NCBI RefSeq assembly: GCF_003852525.1
Contig: NZ_QAJL01000001.1
Coordinates: 668,983-732,982 of the forward strand
Direction: 5' to 3'
DNA from: Pedobacter sp. KBW06
Lineage (GTDB): Bacteria > Bacteroidota > Bacteroidia > Sphingobacteriales > Sphingobacteriaceae
Length of the DNA stretch: 64,000 nucleotides
This document shows positions 33,676-42,577 of this stretch, in pieces. Every line of letters begins with the position of its first letter. Position 1 is the first letter of the stretch. The notes under the pieces were generated by a model that made no database searches, was not told where the DNA came from, and saw only the letters and a program-made list of their open reading frames with translations. The translations under genes were made by a program, and so were the position numbers.

Positions 33676-34410
33676 TTAGTTCAGGTTATGCCCGGCAGCC
33701 ATGCCACCATCCACATTAATAATAGCCCCACTGATGAATTTGTTTTTCGCAATGGCATAAACCATTTCTGCAACATCCTCCACTTCGCCCACGCGGTTCA
33801 ATAAATGCAAACCCGCGCTTTGATCAGCGGCATCGCCGTGCATCGGTGTCCGGATCACCCCGGGTGCCACCGTATTTACCCTGATGTTATCTTTACCAAA
33901 CTCCGCAGCCAGTTGCAAAGTCAATGCATGTATCGCAGCTTTAGAAGCAATCGGAGCGGTTGAAGGCGCTCCGCCCAATGCATGGTGTACCAATGGGGTT
34001 CCGATATTGATGATCACACCTGCAGCCTGTTTGAGCATTTGCGGCAGAATTGCCTGTGTGGTAAAAAATGTCCCCTTCAGATTGGTATCCAGAAAACGGT
34101 CCAGGTAAGCTTCATCAACTTCCAGAAAAGGCCTGGTTTCATAGATCCCGGCATTGTTGACCAGGATATCTACGCCGGCAAACTTTTCAAGCGCCATTGC
34201 CAGTAACTGCTCCCCCGTGCTTTTATTTTTCACATCCCCTACTACCATCGCCAGGCGATCACCGGCACCTAACTCCTGATACACCGCTTCCAGTTTTTCT
34301 GCTGTTGAAGAATTGATGACCACATTATCCCCGTTTTTCAAAAAGTGACGGGCGATCTCTTTACCTATGCCCGAAGAGGCACCGGTAACAATTATTGTTT
34401 GTGTTTTCAT
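33676..34410 (-). CDS. SDR-family oxidoreductase lacking the usual catalytic tyrosine
   Basis: 244 residues forming a Rossmann fold with TGASSGIG (9-16) and NNAGIYETRP. The SDR active-site pattern YxxxK reads PIASK here, so the tyrosine is replaced by proline, though the lysine and the following AAIHALTLQLAAEF helix are normal. The C-terminus VDGGMAAGHN is typical. It may be a non-catalytic or altered SDR. It sits inside the five-gene YceI operon. Confidence 0.85.
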   Translation of the reverse strand: MKTQTIIVTGASSGIGKEIARHFLKNGDNVVINSSTAEKLEAVYQELGAGDRLAMVVGDVKNKSTGEQLLAMALEKFAGVDILVNNAGIYETRPFLEVDEAYLDRFLDTNLKGTFFTTQAILPQMLKQAAGVIINIGTPLVHHALGGAPSTAPIASKAAIHALTLQLAAEFGKDNIRVNTVAPGVIRTPMHGDAADQSAGLHLLNRVGEVEDVAEMVYAIAKNKFISGAIINVDGGMAAGHNLN

Positions 34411-34417
34411 TTGATTT

Positions 34418-34642
34418 TTAAGCTTGTTTTTGATCTGCTGTGATTCCCCTTGCCCTTAGTTCCGAGACCTGTTCTCCCGCATAACCCCAGCTGTCGAGGT
34501 CATGTTCCTGAATCACCACATGGGTCAGTTGCGGATCCTTGTTCAATACCTCAGTGATCAGCTCCGTTACCCCTTTGATCAGGGCTTGTTTTTGTGCTTT
34601 GGTAACGCCTTCACGGGTTACTTCTATTTTTACAAATGGCAT
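34418..34642 (-). CDS. 4-oxalocrotonate tautomerase-family protein
   Basis: 74 residues. After the initiator Met, proline is residue 2 (MPFVKIEVTREGVTKAQKQALIKGVTELI), the catalytic N-terminal proline of the family. The length is standard, with a short C-terminal tail. It probably works as an oligomer on a keto-enol substrate. It is 4 bases after YceI and 7 bases before the SDR gene. Confidence 0.9.
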   Translation of the reverse strand: MPFVKIEVTREGVTKAQKQALIKGVTELITEVLNKDPQLTHVVIQEHDLDSWGYAGEQVSELRARGITADQKQA

Positions 34643-34646
34643 AGCT

Positions 34647-35189
34647 TTATGATTTATGCTCCTGAACTGATTGCCCAGCTTTAGCGGTTATACTTACATT
34701 TAATTCAAAATCATTGTAGATCAGGGTATCACCCAGGTTTTGAAAAAAGTTTCCGGAGCGGAACTTCATCCCATAATTCGTTCTGTCGATGATCAGTTTG
34801 CCACTGGCGGTAAAGGTATCACCAGCCAGATGGATCACCGTATCAAAACTTACAGGATGCGTAATGCCTTTAATGGTAAGCTCCGCATCGATATGATTTC
34901 CGGCAGCAGCAGTAATGATCAGGCTTGCTTCTTTAAACTGCTCCGTCGAGAAGAAATCGTCAGAGATCAGATGTCCCAGGAATTGGGCATTTGTATCAGG
35001 ATCGGTAATGTCCAGGATTTTAATGGAAGTGGTATCTGCGATAAAGCTACCGCTTGTAATTTGACCTTCGTTCAAAATGAACCGGCCTTCTTTAATGGCT
35101 ATTGTCCCATTGTGTGCGCCCGTTACTTTTTTCCCTGTCCAGTCAATATTGCTCTGTGAAGGAACGATGTTGAATTGTTGATTTTCCAT
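34647..35189 (-). CDS. YceI-family lipocalin-like protein
   Basis: 180 residues with no signal peptide, so cytoplasmic, unlike many YceI proteins. The fold is clear: FNIVPSQSNIDWTGKKVTGAHNGTIAIKEG, the DITDPDTNAQFLGHLISDDFF motif and IDRTNYGMKFRSGNFFQNLGD. YceI proteins bind isoprenoid-like lipids or quinones. It is the first gene of the five-gene operon, downstream of two CRP-like operators. Confidence 0.92.
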   Translation of the reverse strand: MENQQFNIVPSQSNIDWTGKKVTGAHNGTIAIKEGRFILNEGQITSGSFIADTTSIKILDITDPDTNAQFLGHLISDDFFSTEQFKEASLIITAAAGNHIDAELTIKGITHPVSFDTVIHLAGDTFTASGKLIIDRTNYGMKFRSGNFFQNLGDTLIYNDFELNVSITAKAGQSVQEHKS

Positions 35190-35242
35190 GTGATTTGTTT
35201 TTAATTACAACACAAAGTACGCAAGGAAAAACGGCCGGAAGG

Positions 35243-35294
35243 TGTGACCTACATCACATTTAAAAGGGCCATAAATTAGGTGATCTACCTCACA
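35243..35294 (-). promoter_or_regulatory. Two CRP-like operators upstream of the YceI operon
   Basis: TGTGA-CCTACA-TCACA (35243-35258) is an exact match to the Crp consensus TGTGA-N6-TCACA. GGTGA-TCTACC-TCACA (35279-35294) differs by one base. The sites share 15 of 17 bases in TGAYCTACMTCACATTT and their centres are 36 bases apart. They lie between the Crp/Fnr regulator gene and the YceI operon start, so local regulation by that protein is likely. Confidence 0.65.
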
Positions 35295-35296
35295 TT

Positions 35297-35869
35297 TCAG
35301 GTATGGTAAAGCCGGCTTAAGGTTTCCCGGGATACGCCAAGATAAGCGGCAATCAGGTTTTTAGGCACCATATTATAGAGCTCCGGATAGAGCTTCAGTA
35401 ATTCCTCGTACCGGAATTTGACGTTGTTGTTCATGAAGGACAACAACCGTTTCTGACTGGCCACATAACCTTTGTTTGTTCGCCAGCGAAAGAAGTGTTC
35501 TACGGAATGGATCTCCCTGCAAATTTTCTCCCGGTTGGCATTGCTAAGGCACAATACTTCTGCATCCGAAATGCAGTCTAACGCGATCTTTGCTTTAGTA
35601 CCGTTATAAAGTGCTTCAAAATCGGAAGCCCACCAGGTTGGCATTGCAAACTGCAGAATGAACATTTTCAATTCTTCGTTGATAAAAAAGGATTTCAGGC
35701 AGCCGTAAATCACAAAATATTCATGATCAACCAGGCTTCCTTCGGAAATAATTACCTGTCCTTTTTTGAATTTCCGCAATTCAAAAAGGGAAAAGAAATA
35801 GTCGAACTGTTCATCTGTAAGTTCAGTGTTTTTTAAAACATGCGCCTTTAAAACTTCCTTAGCATCCAT
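35297..35869 (-). CDS. Crp/Fnr-family transcriptional regulator
   Basis: 190 residues from the ATG at 35869; an upstream ATG at 35887 would add MEITIY only. The cNMP-like domain covers about 20-125 (FKKGQVIISEGSLVDHEYFVIYGCLKSFF), and the C-terminal winged helix ends VPKNLIAAYLGVSRETLSRLYHT. No cNMP-contact RxAA and no Fe-S cysteine set are visible. Two CRP-like palindromes directly follow its stop codon, before the YceI operon, making that operon its likely target. Confidence 0.87.
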   Translation of the reverse strand: MDAKEVLKAHVLKNTELTDEQFDYFFSLFELRKFKKGQVIISEGSLVDHEYFVIYGCLKSFFINEELKMFILQFAMPTWWASDFEALYNGTKAKIALDCISDAEVLCLSNANREKICREIHSVEHFFRWRTNKGYVASQKRLLSFMNNNVKFRYEELLKLYPELYNMVPKNLIAAYLGVSRETLSRLYHT

Positions 35870-35929
35870 ATAAATTGTAATTTCCAAAAACTTTATCTAA
35901 AATAACAACGATCCCGGCATGTTTGTCAA

Positions 35930-38341
35930 TTAACAAGGAATATGAACCATAAAAGTTGATCCCGCTCCTTTTGAGCTCTCCAACGAGATCTTTCCCCCAT
36001 GGTAATCCATGATGGAATTCGCCAGAAACAATCCAATACCAAATCCACTATAATGAAATTCGCTCTGGCCCTCTACCCGGTAAAAGCGCTCAAAAATCTT
36101 CTGCTGGTCTCTTTCATCAATCCCGATCCCATAATCCCTTACAGCGATCAGCACTTCCGTCTTAGTTGTCATCAGGGTAATATCTACCACCTCACTATCC
36201 GGTGCATACTTCAGGGCATTGGCAATCAGGTTAATCAATACCTGACTGATCTTGTTCCGGTCGGCAATGACCTGGATATCTGTTTCTGAGGAGAGGTGGA
36301 AGTGATGTTGCTGATGGCTAAGCCTGAAATCCTCCACAACCTCCGCTACGAGCGCATCAATCAGGAAGGGTTCTTTACGCAAATCCAACCGGCCTGCTTC
36401 GATCCTGGTCAGGTCGAGCATATCACCAATTAAGCCCGTTAACTGGATCAGCAGCTGATTGATCCTGGAAAGCGAAGGCCTTACTTTTGTGCTGAGCGGA
36501 GAAGCCGGTTCCCGCTCAATATTACGAAGGAGCAATTGCACATGCCCCTTAATCGATGTCACAGGCGTCTTTAGTTCATGGCTCAGCATGCTTACAAAGT
36601 CGCTCTTACGCTGTTCTTCTTCTTTGAGGACCTGAATATCGGTAGTTGAGCCCACCCACATTTTGATCTGACCTTCTTCGTCCATAACAGGTGAAGCGAT
36701 ATTCAGGTGCCAGATGTATTTCCCATCGGTATTCCTGAACCGCATCTCGGATACGTGAGGACGGCCCGTTGCCGCAGCCTCGGCAAGCCCGGTCTGGAAA
36801 GCCTGAATTTCATCCGGATGCATCATTTTATGATAACCAAAATCCCTTAAATCCTCGAAGCCCATTCCTGCAAAATCAAGCCATTCCTTATTAAAAAAAA
36901 TAACCTCGCCGCTGGGTAGTGCATTGGAAATTTTCGCCGGCACCAGGTCAGACAGCTGACGAAAATGCCGCTCGCTTTGTTCTACTGCTTTTCGCGAATT
37001 TACCTGCTGGGTTACATCTGCTGCGACCACCAATATGTCTGCCACTTCCCTATCAGTACCTTCCACCGGCTGATAAACCAGATTAAAGAAGAGTTCTTTT
37101 AGTTCACCGTTATGTTCAAGCATCGCCCCGATTTCATTGGCATAAAACGACTCTCCCGAACTAAATACATCATCCAATATGCCCAGGAAGGGTTGGTTAT
37201 CGATCTCCGGAAGCGCCTTATTTAATGGAAGCCCCAGCACAGCAGCTGTCTTTCCCCAGACTTCCAGAAGCTTCTGATTGGCGGTCTCCACGATGAGTTC
37301 CCTGCTCTGCAGCACCCCGATAGCTACCGGTGCTTCCTGAATCAAAAACTTGAAACGCGCCTCGCTTTTAGCCAGTTTATTATTTGAAATCGACAACTGG
37401 TCATTTGCCAAAGAAAGCTGATCTGCATACTGCTCCAAAAGCCTGCGCGAGTTAACCCGGTCGGTAATCTCAAAAGACATGACCAGGACCCCGTTTCGGT
37501 TGCCCTCAAGATCTGAAAGTGGCTGATAGGTATAATCTACATAAGTTTCTCTCGTGCTTCCGTCTTCAGCGGTGAAAAGCACAGGGCTTTCCTTCACATC
37601 GATGATTTCGCCCGTTTCCATGACCCTGCGCAGCTGACCGGCAAAAGGCTGATCAGCGAGGTCAGGCAAAATCTCAAGAAAGGGTTTCCCCAGCACTTGT
37701 TCCTTGGTTCGGTTCCAGTACGCAAGATTGCTTTCGTTGATCATTTCCACAATCAGGTCATCCCCCCGGATCACCACTACTGAAGCAGGCAGCATATTTA
37801 GAATCTGCTCCAGATTTCCCTTAGCCTGACTCAGATTGTCCTGAGAGCGCTGAAGTTCATCGTTAGTTACGCTGAGCTCTTCATTGGAGGCTCCCAGTTC
37901 TTCGTTTAAAGCCTGTTCACGTTCAAGCGCATCGGCACCGGCCTGCTGATCATCAGCATTAGCCATGGTAACCAGCTCATCAATGTCCTGCGCATAGCAG
38001 AGAAATCCTAAGAAGTTTTCTTCCGGATCATACCAGGGCACCGAAGTTTCGGCAAGCCAGCGGTAATCACCGCTTTTGCCTTTAAACTTATATTTGAATT
38101 TAAAAGCTGTTTTCAGATCGATATGGGTGGCAAGCAGCTCCTCCCAATCCTGTTTAAAATCCTGATGAATTCCGGCTGACCAGGAAATGACATCCCCGGA
38201 AAACCTCTGCCATTCTAAATTAAAATAATGCAGCCGTCTGTTTTCAGCCACTGCCCGCACCATAAGCGGTAGTGGATCCATAATTGCCTTAAACTCATGC
38301 TCAGAATTTAACCGGTGCTGCTCTATCGATTTCATGCGCAA
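35930..38341 (-). CDS. Cytoplasmic multi-PAS hybrid-less sensor histidine kinase
   Basis: 803 residues with no membrane helix. Four PAS domains are visible (about 15-135, 185-300, 325-440 and 455-575), linked by coiled coils (GASNEELSVTNDELQRSQ and LSLANDQLSISNNKLAKSE). The HisKA H-box is MLSHELKTPVTS with H588. The HATPase has the N-box INLIANALKYAP, G1 DYGIGID and G2 GFGIGLFLANS. No receiver domain is attached, so a separate response regulator must exist elsewhere. The signal is unknown; the PAS domains suggest redox, light or small-molecule sensing. Confidence 0.9.
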   Translation of the reverse strand: MRMKSIEQHRLNSEHEFKAIMDPLPLMVRAVAENRRLHYFNLEWQRFSGDVISWSAGIHQDFKQDWEELLATHIDLKTAFKFKYKFKGKSGDYRWLAETSVPWYDPEENFLGFLCYAQDIDELVTMANADDQQAGADALEREQALNEELGASNEELSVTNDELQRSQDNLSQAKGNLEQILNMLPASVVVIRGDDLIVEMINESNLAYWNRTKEQVLGKPFLEILPDLADQPFAGQLRRVMETGEIIDVKESPVLFTAEDGSTRETYVDYTYQPLSDLEGNRNGVLVMSFEITDRVNSRRLLEQYADQLSLANDQLSISNNKLAKSEARFKFLIQEAPVAIGVLQSRELIVETANQKLLEVWGKTAAVLGLPLNKALPEIDNQPFLGILDDVFSSGESFYANEIGAMLEHNGELKELFFNLVYQPVEGTDREVADILVVAADVTQQVNSRKAVEQSERHFRQLSDLVPAKISNALPSGEVIFFNKEWLDFAGMGFEDLRDFGYHKMMHPDEIQAFQTGLAEAAATGRPHVSEMRFRNTDGKYIWHLNIASPVMDEEGQIKMWVGSTTDIQVLKEEEQRKSDFVSMLSHELKTPVTSIKGHVQLLLRNIEREPASPLSTKVRPSLSRINQLLIQLTGLIGDMLDLTRIEAGRLDLRKEPFLIDALVAEVVEDFRLSHQQHHFHLSSETDIQVIADRNKISQVLINLIANALKYAPDSEVVDITLMTTKTEVLIAVRDYGIGIDERDQQKIFERFYRVEGQSEFHYSGFGIGLFLANSIMDYHGGKISLESSKGAGSTFMVHIPC

Positions 38342-38587
38342 TGATAATTAAAAGCAGCTGGATTTTTTGAATACACCGGCAATTCTGTTAAAATACAGGG
38401 ATAAATATAAGTTCATTTGACAGCGCAGGTAAACATTCCTATTCATCACAAAATACTATGTTTTTGGATTTAACTATGTAATTTTGATACGTAAACACGG
38501 TATTATTTTTGTTTAAGCCTGGAAGAAATCAGCGAAAAGGCACAGGCAATCCGGCATCAGGATTGTGATTATAACTAATTTGAGAAT

Positions 38588-39790
38588 ATGAAGCATAGCA
38601 ATAAAAAAGTCCTGATATCCGGAGCCAGCATAGCAGGCCCGACACTGGCTTTCTGGCTGGCTAAATATGGGTTTGACGTCACGGTAGTGGAACGTTCAAA
38701 ATCCTTGAGGCTGGGCGGGCAAAACCTGGATGTGAGGGGCGCCGGCCGGGCAATAGCCAGAATGATGGGCATCGAGAAAGAAATCCTGGCTGCGAATACC
38801 GGAGAGATAGGCCTTCAGTTTGTGAATCGTGAAAATAAGGTTGAAGCTGCTTTTCCCAGAGATGGTGCCGATGGTTTTACAAGCGAAGCCGAAATTCTGC
38901 GGGGCGACCTCGTCAATATTCTATACAAGCACACAAAAGATAAGGCAAAATATGTCTTCGGGAAATACATCACAGCGATTGATCAGGGCAAAGACACCGT
39001 TACCATCACCTTTAACGATGACAGCACTGAAGTCTTTGACCTGCTGATTGCTGCAGATGGCGTACGGTCAACTACCAGACAACTGCTGTTTGGCGATGAA
39101 CCGAAAGTTAAGTTTATTGGGCTTTACAATGCCTGGTATACCATTCCCAAAAAAGCAACAGATTCGAAATGGGCGCGCTGGTATACCGCACCGGGATCCA
39201 GGGTCATGTTGATCCGTCCGGATAATCATGGCACGACAAGAGCATCGTTCAGCTTTCTTTCTGAGGATAAGAATTATCAGAATCTATCTGATGGCGAACA
39301 GAAAAAAATATTAAAAGAAAAGCTTTCAGATGCCGGCTGGGAAGCGGATCGTTTGATGGAAGAAATTGACAAAAATGAAGATGTGTATTTTGATGGCATC
39401 AGCCAGATACATGCGCCAAGATGGTTCAGTGGTCGTGCCGGCATGATTGGAGATGCTGCCTACTGTCCTACCCCGCTCACCGGTATGGGGACCACCTTAG
39501 CGATCGTGGGTGCTTACCTCCTTGCAGGAGAACTTGGGCGACATGATCAACATGAAGCTGCATTTGCAGCCTACGAAAAACGCATGCGTCCGTTCGTGGA
39601 AGATATTCAGCGCCTGCCCCCGGGAGTTCCATGGCTTGCACATCCAAAATCGAAGTTTGGTGTATCGGTGGTCAATACAGTGGCCGGAATCCTGGCAAGC
39701 AGTCCTGTTAAAAAAATCAGTAAGCTTTTTGGCAGTAAAGAAAAGGACGTCACAAAAGATAAGATCGAATTGCCTGACTTTGGGAAATAA
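38588..39790 (+). CDS. FAD-dependent monooxygenase (class A, PHBH fold)
   Basis: 400 residues. The FAD-binding motif is VLISGASIAGPTLAFWLAKYGFDVTVVER (GxGxxG-like as GASIAG), the DG motif is LIAADGVRSTTRQ, and the second FAD motif is GRAGMIGDAAYCPTPLTGMGTTLAIVGAYLLAGEL. These define class A flavoprotein aromatic hydroxylases; relatives include tetracycline-degrading TetX-like enzymes, but I cannot assign a substrate. It stands alone, with 246 gene-free bases upstream showing only a CAATCC-N7-GGATTG repeat. Confidence 0.88.
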   Translation: MKHSNKKVLISGASIAGPTLAFWLAKYGFDVTVVERSKSLRLGGQNLDVRGAGRAIARMMGIEKEILAANTGEIGLQFVNRENKVEAAFPRDGADGFTSEAEILRGDLVNILYKHTKDKAKYVFGKYITAIDQGKDTVTITFNDDSTEVFDLLIAADGVRSTTRQLLFGDEPKVKFIGLYNAWYTIPKKATDSKWARWYTAPGSRVMLIRPDNHGTTRASFSFLSEDKNYQNLSDGEQKKILKEKLSDAGWEADRLMEEIDKNEDVYFDGISQIHAPRWFSGRAGMIGDAAYCPTPLTGMGTTLAIVGAYLLAGELGRHDQHEAAFAAYEKRMRPFVEDIQRLPPGVPWLAHPKSKFGVSVVNTVAGILASSPVKKISKLFGSKEKDVTKDKIELPDFGK

Positions 39791-39865
39791 TACATCAAAT
39801 TTACCTGATGATTCAAACGCTAAATAAATCTACCGAATATTGATCACCATTTGGTGACTTAGCAT

Positions 39866-39873
39866 TACATTTG
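39866..39873 (+). promoter_or_regulatory. -7 element before the serine hydrolase gene
   Basis: TACATTTG fits TAnnTTTG and lies 30 bases before the ATG at 39904. The inverted repeat TCACC-N4-GGTGA lies just upstream (39844-39857). Confidence 0.4.
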
Positions 39874-39903
39874 TCATCACTGATCAATACCTTAAACAGA
39901 AAT

Positions 39904-41223
39904 ATGAAAAAAATATTTATCCTCAGCTTTTTAAGCCTGGCTACCCTAACCGCTTTTTCACAAAGTTTTAATGCCCAAAAATTAGACAGCCTATTTCAGG
40001 TCTTAAAGAAAAAAGATAAGTTTATGGGGAGTATTGCCATTAGTCAAAATGGCAAAACCATCTATTCAAATGCAATTGGATACAGTGATCTGGCAAGCTC
40101 TAAGCAGGCCACCGCAGCAACCAAATACAGAATCGGCTCCATTTCTAAAATGTTTACCGCAACCTTGGTATTTAAGGCTATCGAAGAAAAAAAGCTCTCA
40201 TTAGATATCACGATTGACCGTTATTTTCCGCAAATCGAAAATTCTAAAAAAATAACCATTGGGAACCTGCTTAATCACAGAAGTGGCATCCATAACTTTA
40301 CAGATGACAGTGAATATTTAACCTATAATACGCAACCAAAAACCGAGCAGGAAATGGTTGAGATCATTGCCAGGGGGAAAAGCGATTTTCAACCTGACAG
40401 TAAGGGTAAGTACAGCAATTCAAATTATCTGTTGTTGAGTTACATTTTGCAGAAAGCATATAAAAAAGATTATGCTTCAATTTTAAATGAAAAAATTCTC
40501 AAGCCAGTAGGATTGAAAAACACCTATTCCGGAACCAGGAAAACAAATATCCTAAGCAACGAGAGCTACTCTTATCATTTTAAAAATCAATGGATTAAAG
40601 AAGACGAGACCGACCTAAGCATTCCTATGGGCGCAGGCGCAGTAATCGCTAGCCCAACTGATTTAACTACTTTTATTACGTCACTCTTCGCACAAAAGAT
40701 AATTAATCAAAGTTCATTAGCACTCATGAAAACCATAAAGAACGGTTATGGAATGGGCTTATTCGACCTTTCTCATTCCGGTACGGAAAGCTTTGGGCAT
40801 GATGGAGTAATTGACGGGTTTCAGTCTGTAATGGCTTACTATCCCAAAGAAAAACTAGCTATAGCCGTTTCCTCCAATGGATTAATCTATCCAATTCCCA
40901 ATATTTTTGCCTGCGCAGAAAGCAGTTACTTTAACAAGCCATTTGCAATACCAACATTTGAAAAGCTGGCCATTGCTTCAGAAATACTGGACACCTATGC
41001 CGGAACCTACGCGAGCACGCAGATCCCGATAAAAATCAACATCACCAATAAAGAAGCCGAATTATTTGCACAGGCAACAGGTCAGACAGGATTTGTATTA
41101 GAAGCCGCCAGTCCCACTATTTTTAAGTTTGACCAGGCAGGGATTGTATTGGAGTTTAAACCAGAGCACAAGCAAATGACATTAAAACAAGGTGGAAAAG
41201 AATTCTTGTTTAAAAAAGATTAA
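39904..41223 (+). CDS. Class C beta-lactamase-fold serine hydrolase
   Basis: 439 residues from the ATG at 39904, chosen because it begins the signal peptide MKKIFILSFLSLATLTAFSQ; an upstream ATG at 39871 lies in the promoter. The catalytic SxxK is S79-I-S-K82 in RIGSISKMF, the second motif is YSNSNY, and HDGVIDGF may be the third. A C-terminal beta domain follows (about 360-439). Such periplasmic enzymes are esterases, D-aminopeptidases or transpeptidase relatives; true beta-lactamase action is not shown. It lies 59 bases before a small lipoprotein gene. Confidence 0.85.
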   Translation: MKKIFILSFLSLATLTAFSQSFNAQKLDSLFQVLKKKDKFMGSIAISQNGKTIYSNAIGYSDLASSKQATAATKYRIGSISKMFTATLVFKAIEEKKLSLDITIDRYFPQIENSKKITIGNLLNHRSGIHNFTDDSEYLTYNTQPKTEQEMVEIIARGKSDFQPDSKGKYSNSNYLLLSYILQKAYKKDYASILNEKILKPVGLKNTYSGTRKTNILSNESYSYHFKNQWIKEDETDLSIPMGAGAVIASPTDLTTFITSLFAQKIINQSSLALMKTIKNGYGMGLFDLSHSGTESFGHDGVIDGFQSVMAYYPKEKLAIAVSSNGLIYPIPNIFACAESSYFNKPFAIPTFEKLAIASEILDTYAGTYASTQIPIKINITNKEAELFAQATGQTGFVLEAASPTIFKFDQAGIVLEFKPEHKQMTLKQGGKEFLFKKD

Positions 41224-41282
41224 ATCTTAGCTCGTGTTTTATGTCATTACCTATTTGATATCAGAAGAAAATCTAAATTAAA

Positions 41283-41837
41283 ATGAAAAACCTTTTTGTA
41301 CTCCTTGCAATTTTTCCATTTATGGTTTCATGTAACGGACAAAACGATCCCAACTACAAATATTCAGATCAGGAAACAGAACAATTTTTAAATGAGATCA
41401 CAAAAAATGCCAAGGTTAGCATCACCGACATTACCGAAATAAAAAAACAACCAACCGATGAATTTGGCATCATAACAAGGTGCCCTTTATCTAAAAAGGA
41501 AGTTGATGAGTATCATAAAAACCACGGGACTATTGTAGTTAAAGATGATAACATTTATGATTTTGCAAGTTATATTCTAAAAGATTTTGAACTTACAAAT
41601 GAAAACAATGAAAAACTACAGTTTATAGATAATGGGAGATCCAAAAATCTGCAGGGACTTCCACTAGGGGAATATGAGAAGATTTTATATCAAAATTTAG
41701 GTGTTGTATTTAAACTAAACAAAAAATTTGAAAAGCTTAACGGGTTTATAAAAATTGGATTTAAAATGCCAAATGGAATGGAAAAAGAAATAAAAATTCC
41801 GGTAAACATCACGATAAATGATAAAATTCCTGAATAA
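41283..41837 (+). CDS. Uncharacterised lipoprotein
   Basis: 184 residues. The signal ends FMVSC (Cys17), so it is a lipoprotein. The rest is lysine- and acid-rich with predicted strands, and I recognise no family. It follows the serine hydrolase by 59 bases and may be cotranscribed. AT content is high for this window, as is that of the preceding gene, a hint of recent acquisition of the pair. Confidence 0.6.
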   Translation: MKNLFVLLAIFPFMVSCNGQNDPNYKYSDQETEQFLNEITKNAKVSITDITEIKKQPTDEFGIITRCPLSKKEVDEYHKNHGTIVVKDDNIYDFASYILKDFELTNENNEKLQFIDNGRSKNLQGLPLGEYEKILYQNLGVVFKLNKKFEKLNGFIKIGFKMPNGMEKEIKIPVNITINDKIPE

Positions 41838-41929
41838 GAACTACTGCTAACTGTGATTTAATGTTCACCGCATTAGATCACTCAGGAATTTTACTTTACC
41901 TTATCCATAAACTGTTATTGTCCGTCTGC

Positions 41930-42337
41930 TTACTGGGCTGGAAATTTTGTGATGTCCATATAGAAAACTTCCCAGGTATGCCCGTCGAAATCTTCAATTG
42001 TGCGCTGTTGCATAAAACCATAATCCCGCATTTCGTTAGGTTCTTTCCCACCCGCGTTCAGCCCATTTGTCACTATACTATTTACCTCCTCAACACTGTC
42101 GGTCGATAATGAAAAGAGACCAGCTAAATTTGATTTTGTATCTGCAATAGGTTTGGTTGCAAAGCTTGCGAACTTTTCATGTGTCAAAAGCATTACAAAA
42201 ATGTTTTCGCTCCAAACCATACATTTTGCAGTATCGTCTGAAAACTGAGGGTTGTTTGTGAAACCTAATGCGGTATAAAAGTCTAAAGATTTTTGCAGGT
42301 CTTTTACTGGTAAATTGATGAAAATTTGTTTTGCCAT
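41930..42337 (-). CDS. VOC-family (glyoxalase/bleomycin-resistance fold) protein
   Basis: 135 residues of paired beta-alpha-beta units: IFINLPVKDLQKSLDFYTALGFTNNPQF, then FGFMQQRTIEDFDGHTWEVFYMDITKF-like C-terminal half. The metal-site Glu in TWEVFYMD is present. Members bind a divalent metal and act as glyoxalases, dioxygenases or drug-binding proteins; the specific role is not clear. It is transcribed alone. Confidence 0.88.
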   Translation of the reverse strand: MAKQIFINLPVKDLQKSLDFYTALGFTNNPQFSDDTAKCMVWSENIFVMLLTHEKFASFATKPIADTKSNLAGLFSLSTDSVEEVNSIVTNGLNAGGKEPNEMRDYGFMQQRTIEDFDGHTWEVFYMDITKFPAQ

Positions 42338-42502
42338 GTGATTAGATGTTTTGGTTGATCTAAAAATAACAAAACTATTTTAGACCTCCTCATTTTGAAA
42401 TGCGATATCCTGCCTGCCACCACAGAATAGGTTAAGACAGGAAAGGCAGATAAGGCAACAGCAACAACCGCAATCAATTAGTGGAAATTTTAACGAAAAA
42501 AA

Positions 42503-42541
42503 AATCGCTCTCTTATGTTCCGTTATGGTAAGAGAGCGATT
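42503..42541 (-). terminator. Terminator of the SusC/SusD operon
   Basis: AATCGCTCTCTTA (42503-42515) pairs perfectly with TAAGAGAGCGATT (42529-42541), a 13-bp stem with a 13-base loop. In the minus direction it is followed by a T tract, an intrinsic terminator after the PKD-like gene. Confidence 0.9.
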
Positions 42542-42577
42542 GAAAAGGTAAACCTTTCAGCCGGGATAATTTTTCAG

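Noticed and set aside
38588-39790. Tetracycline-degrading TetX
   Set aside because: Only the general class A flavin motifs are visible; the TetX-specific substrate residues cannot be confirmed by eye.
39904-41223. True class C beta-lactamase (antibiotic resistance)
   Set aside because: SxxK and YxN occur throughout the serine-hydrolase superfamily; no evidence here separates a lactamase from esterases or peptidases.
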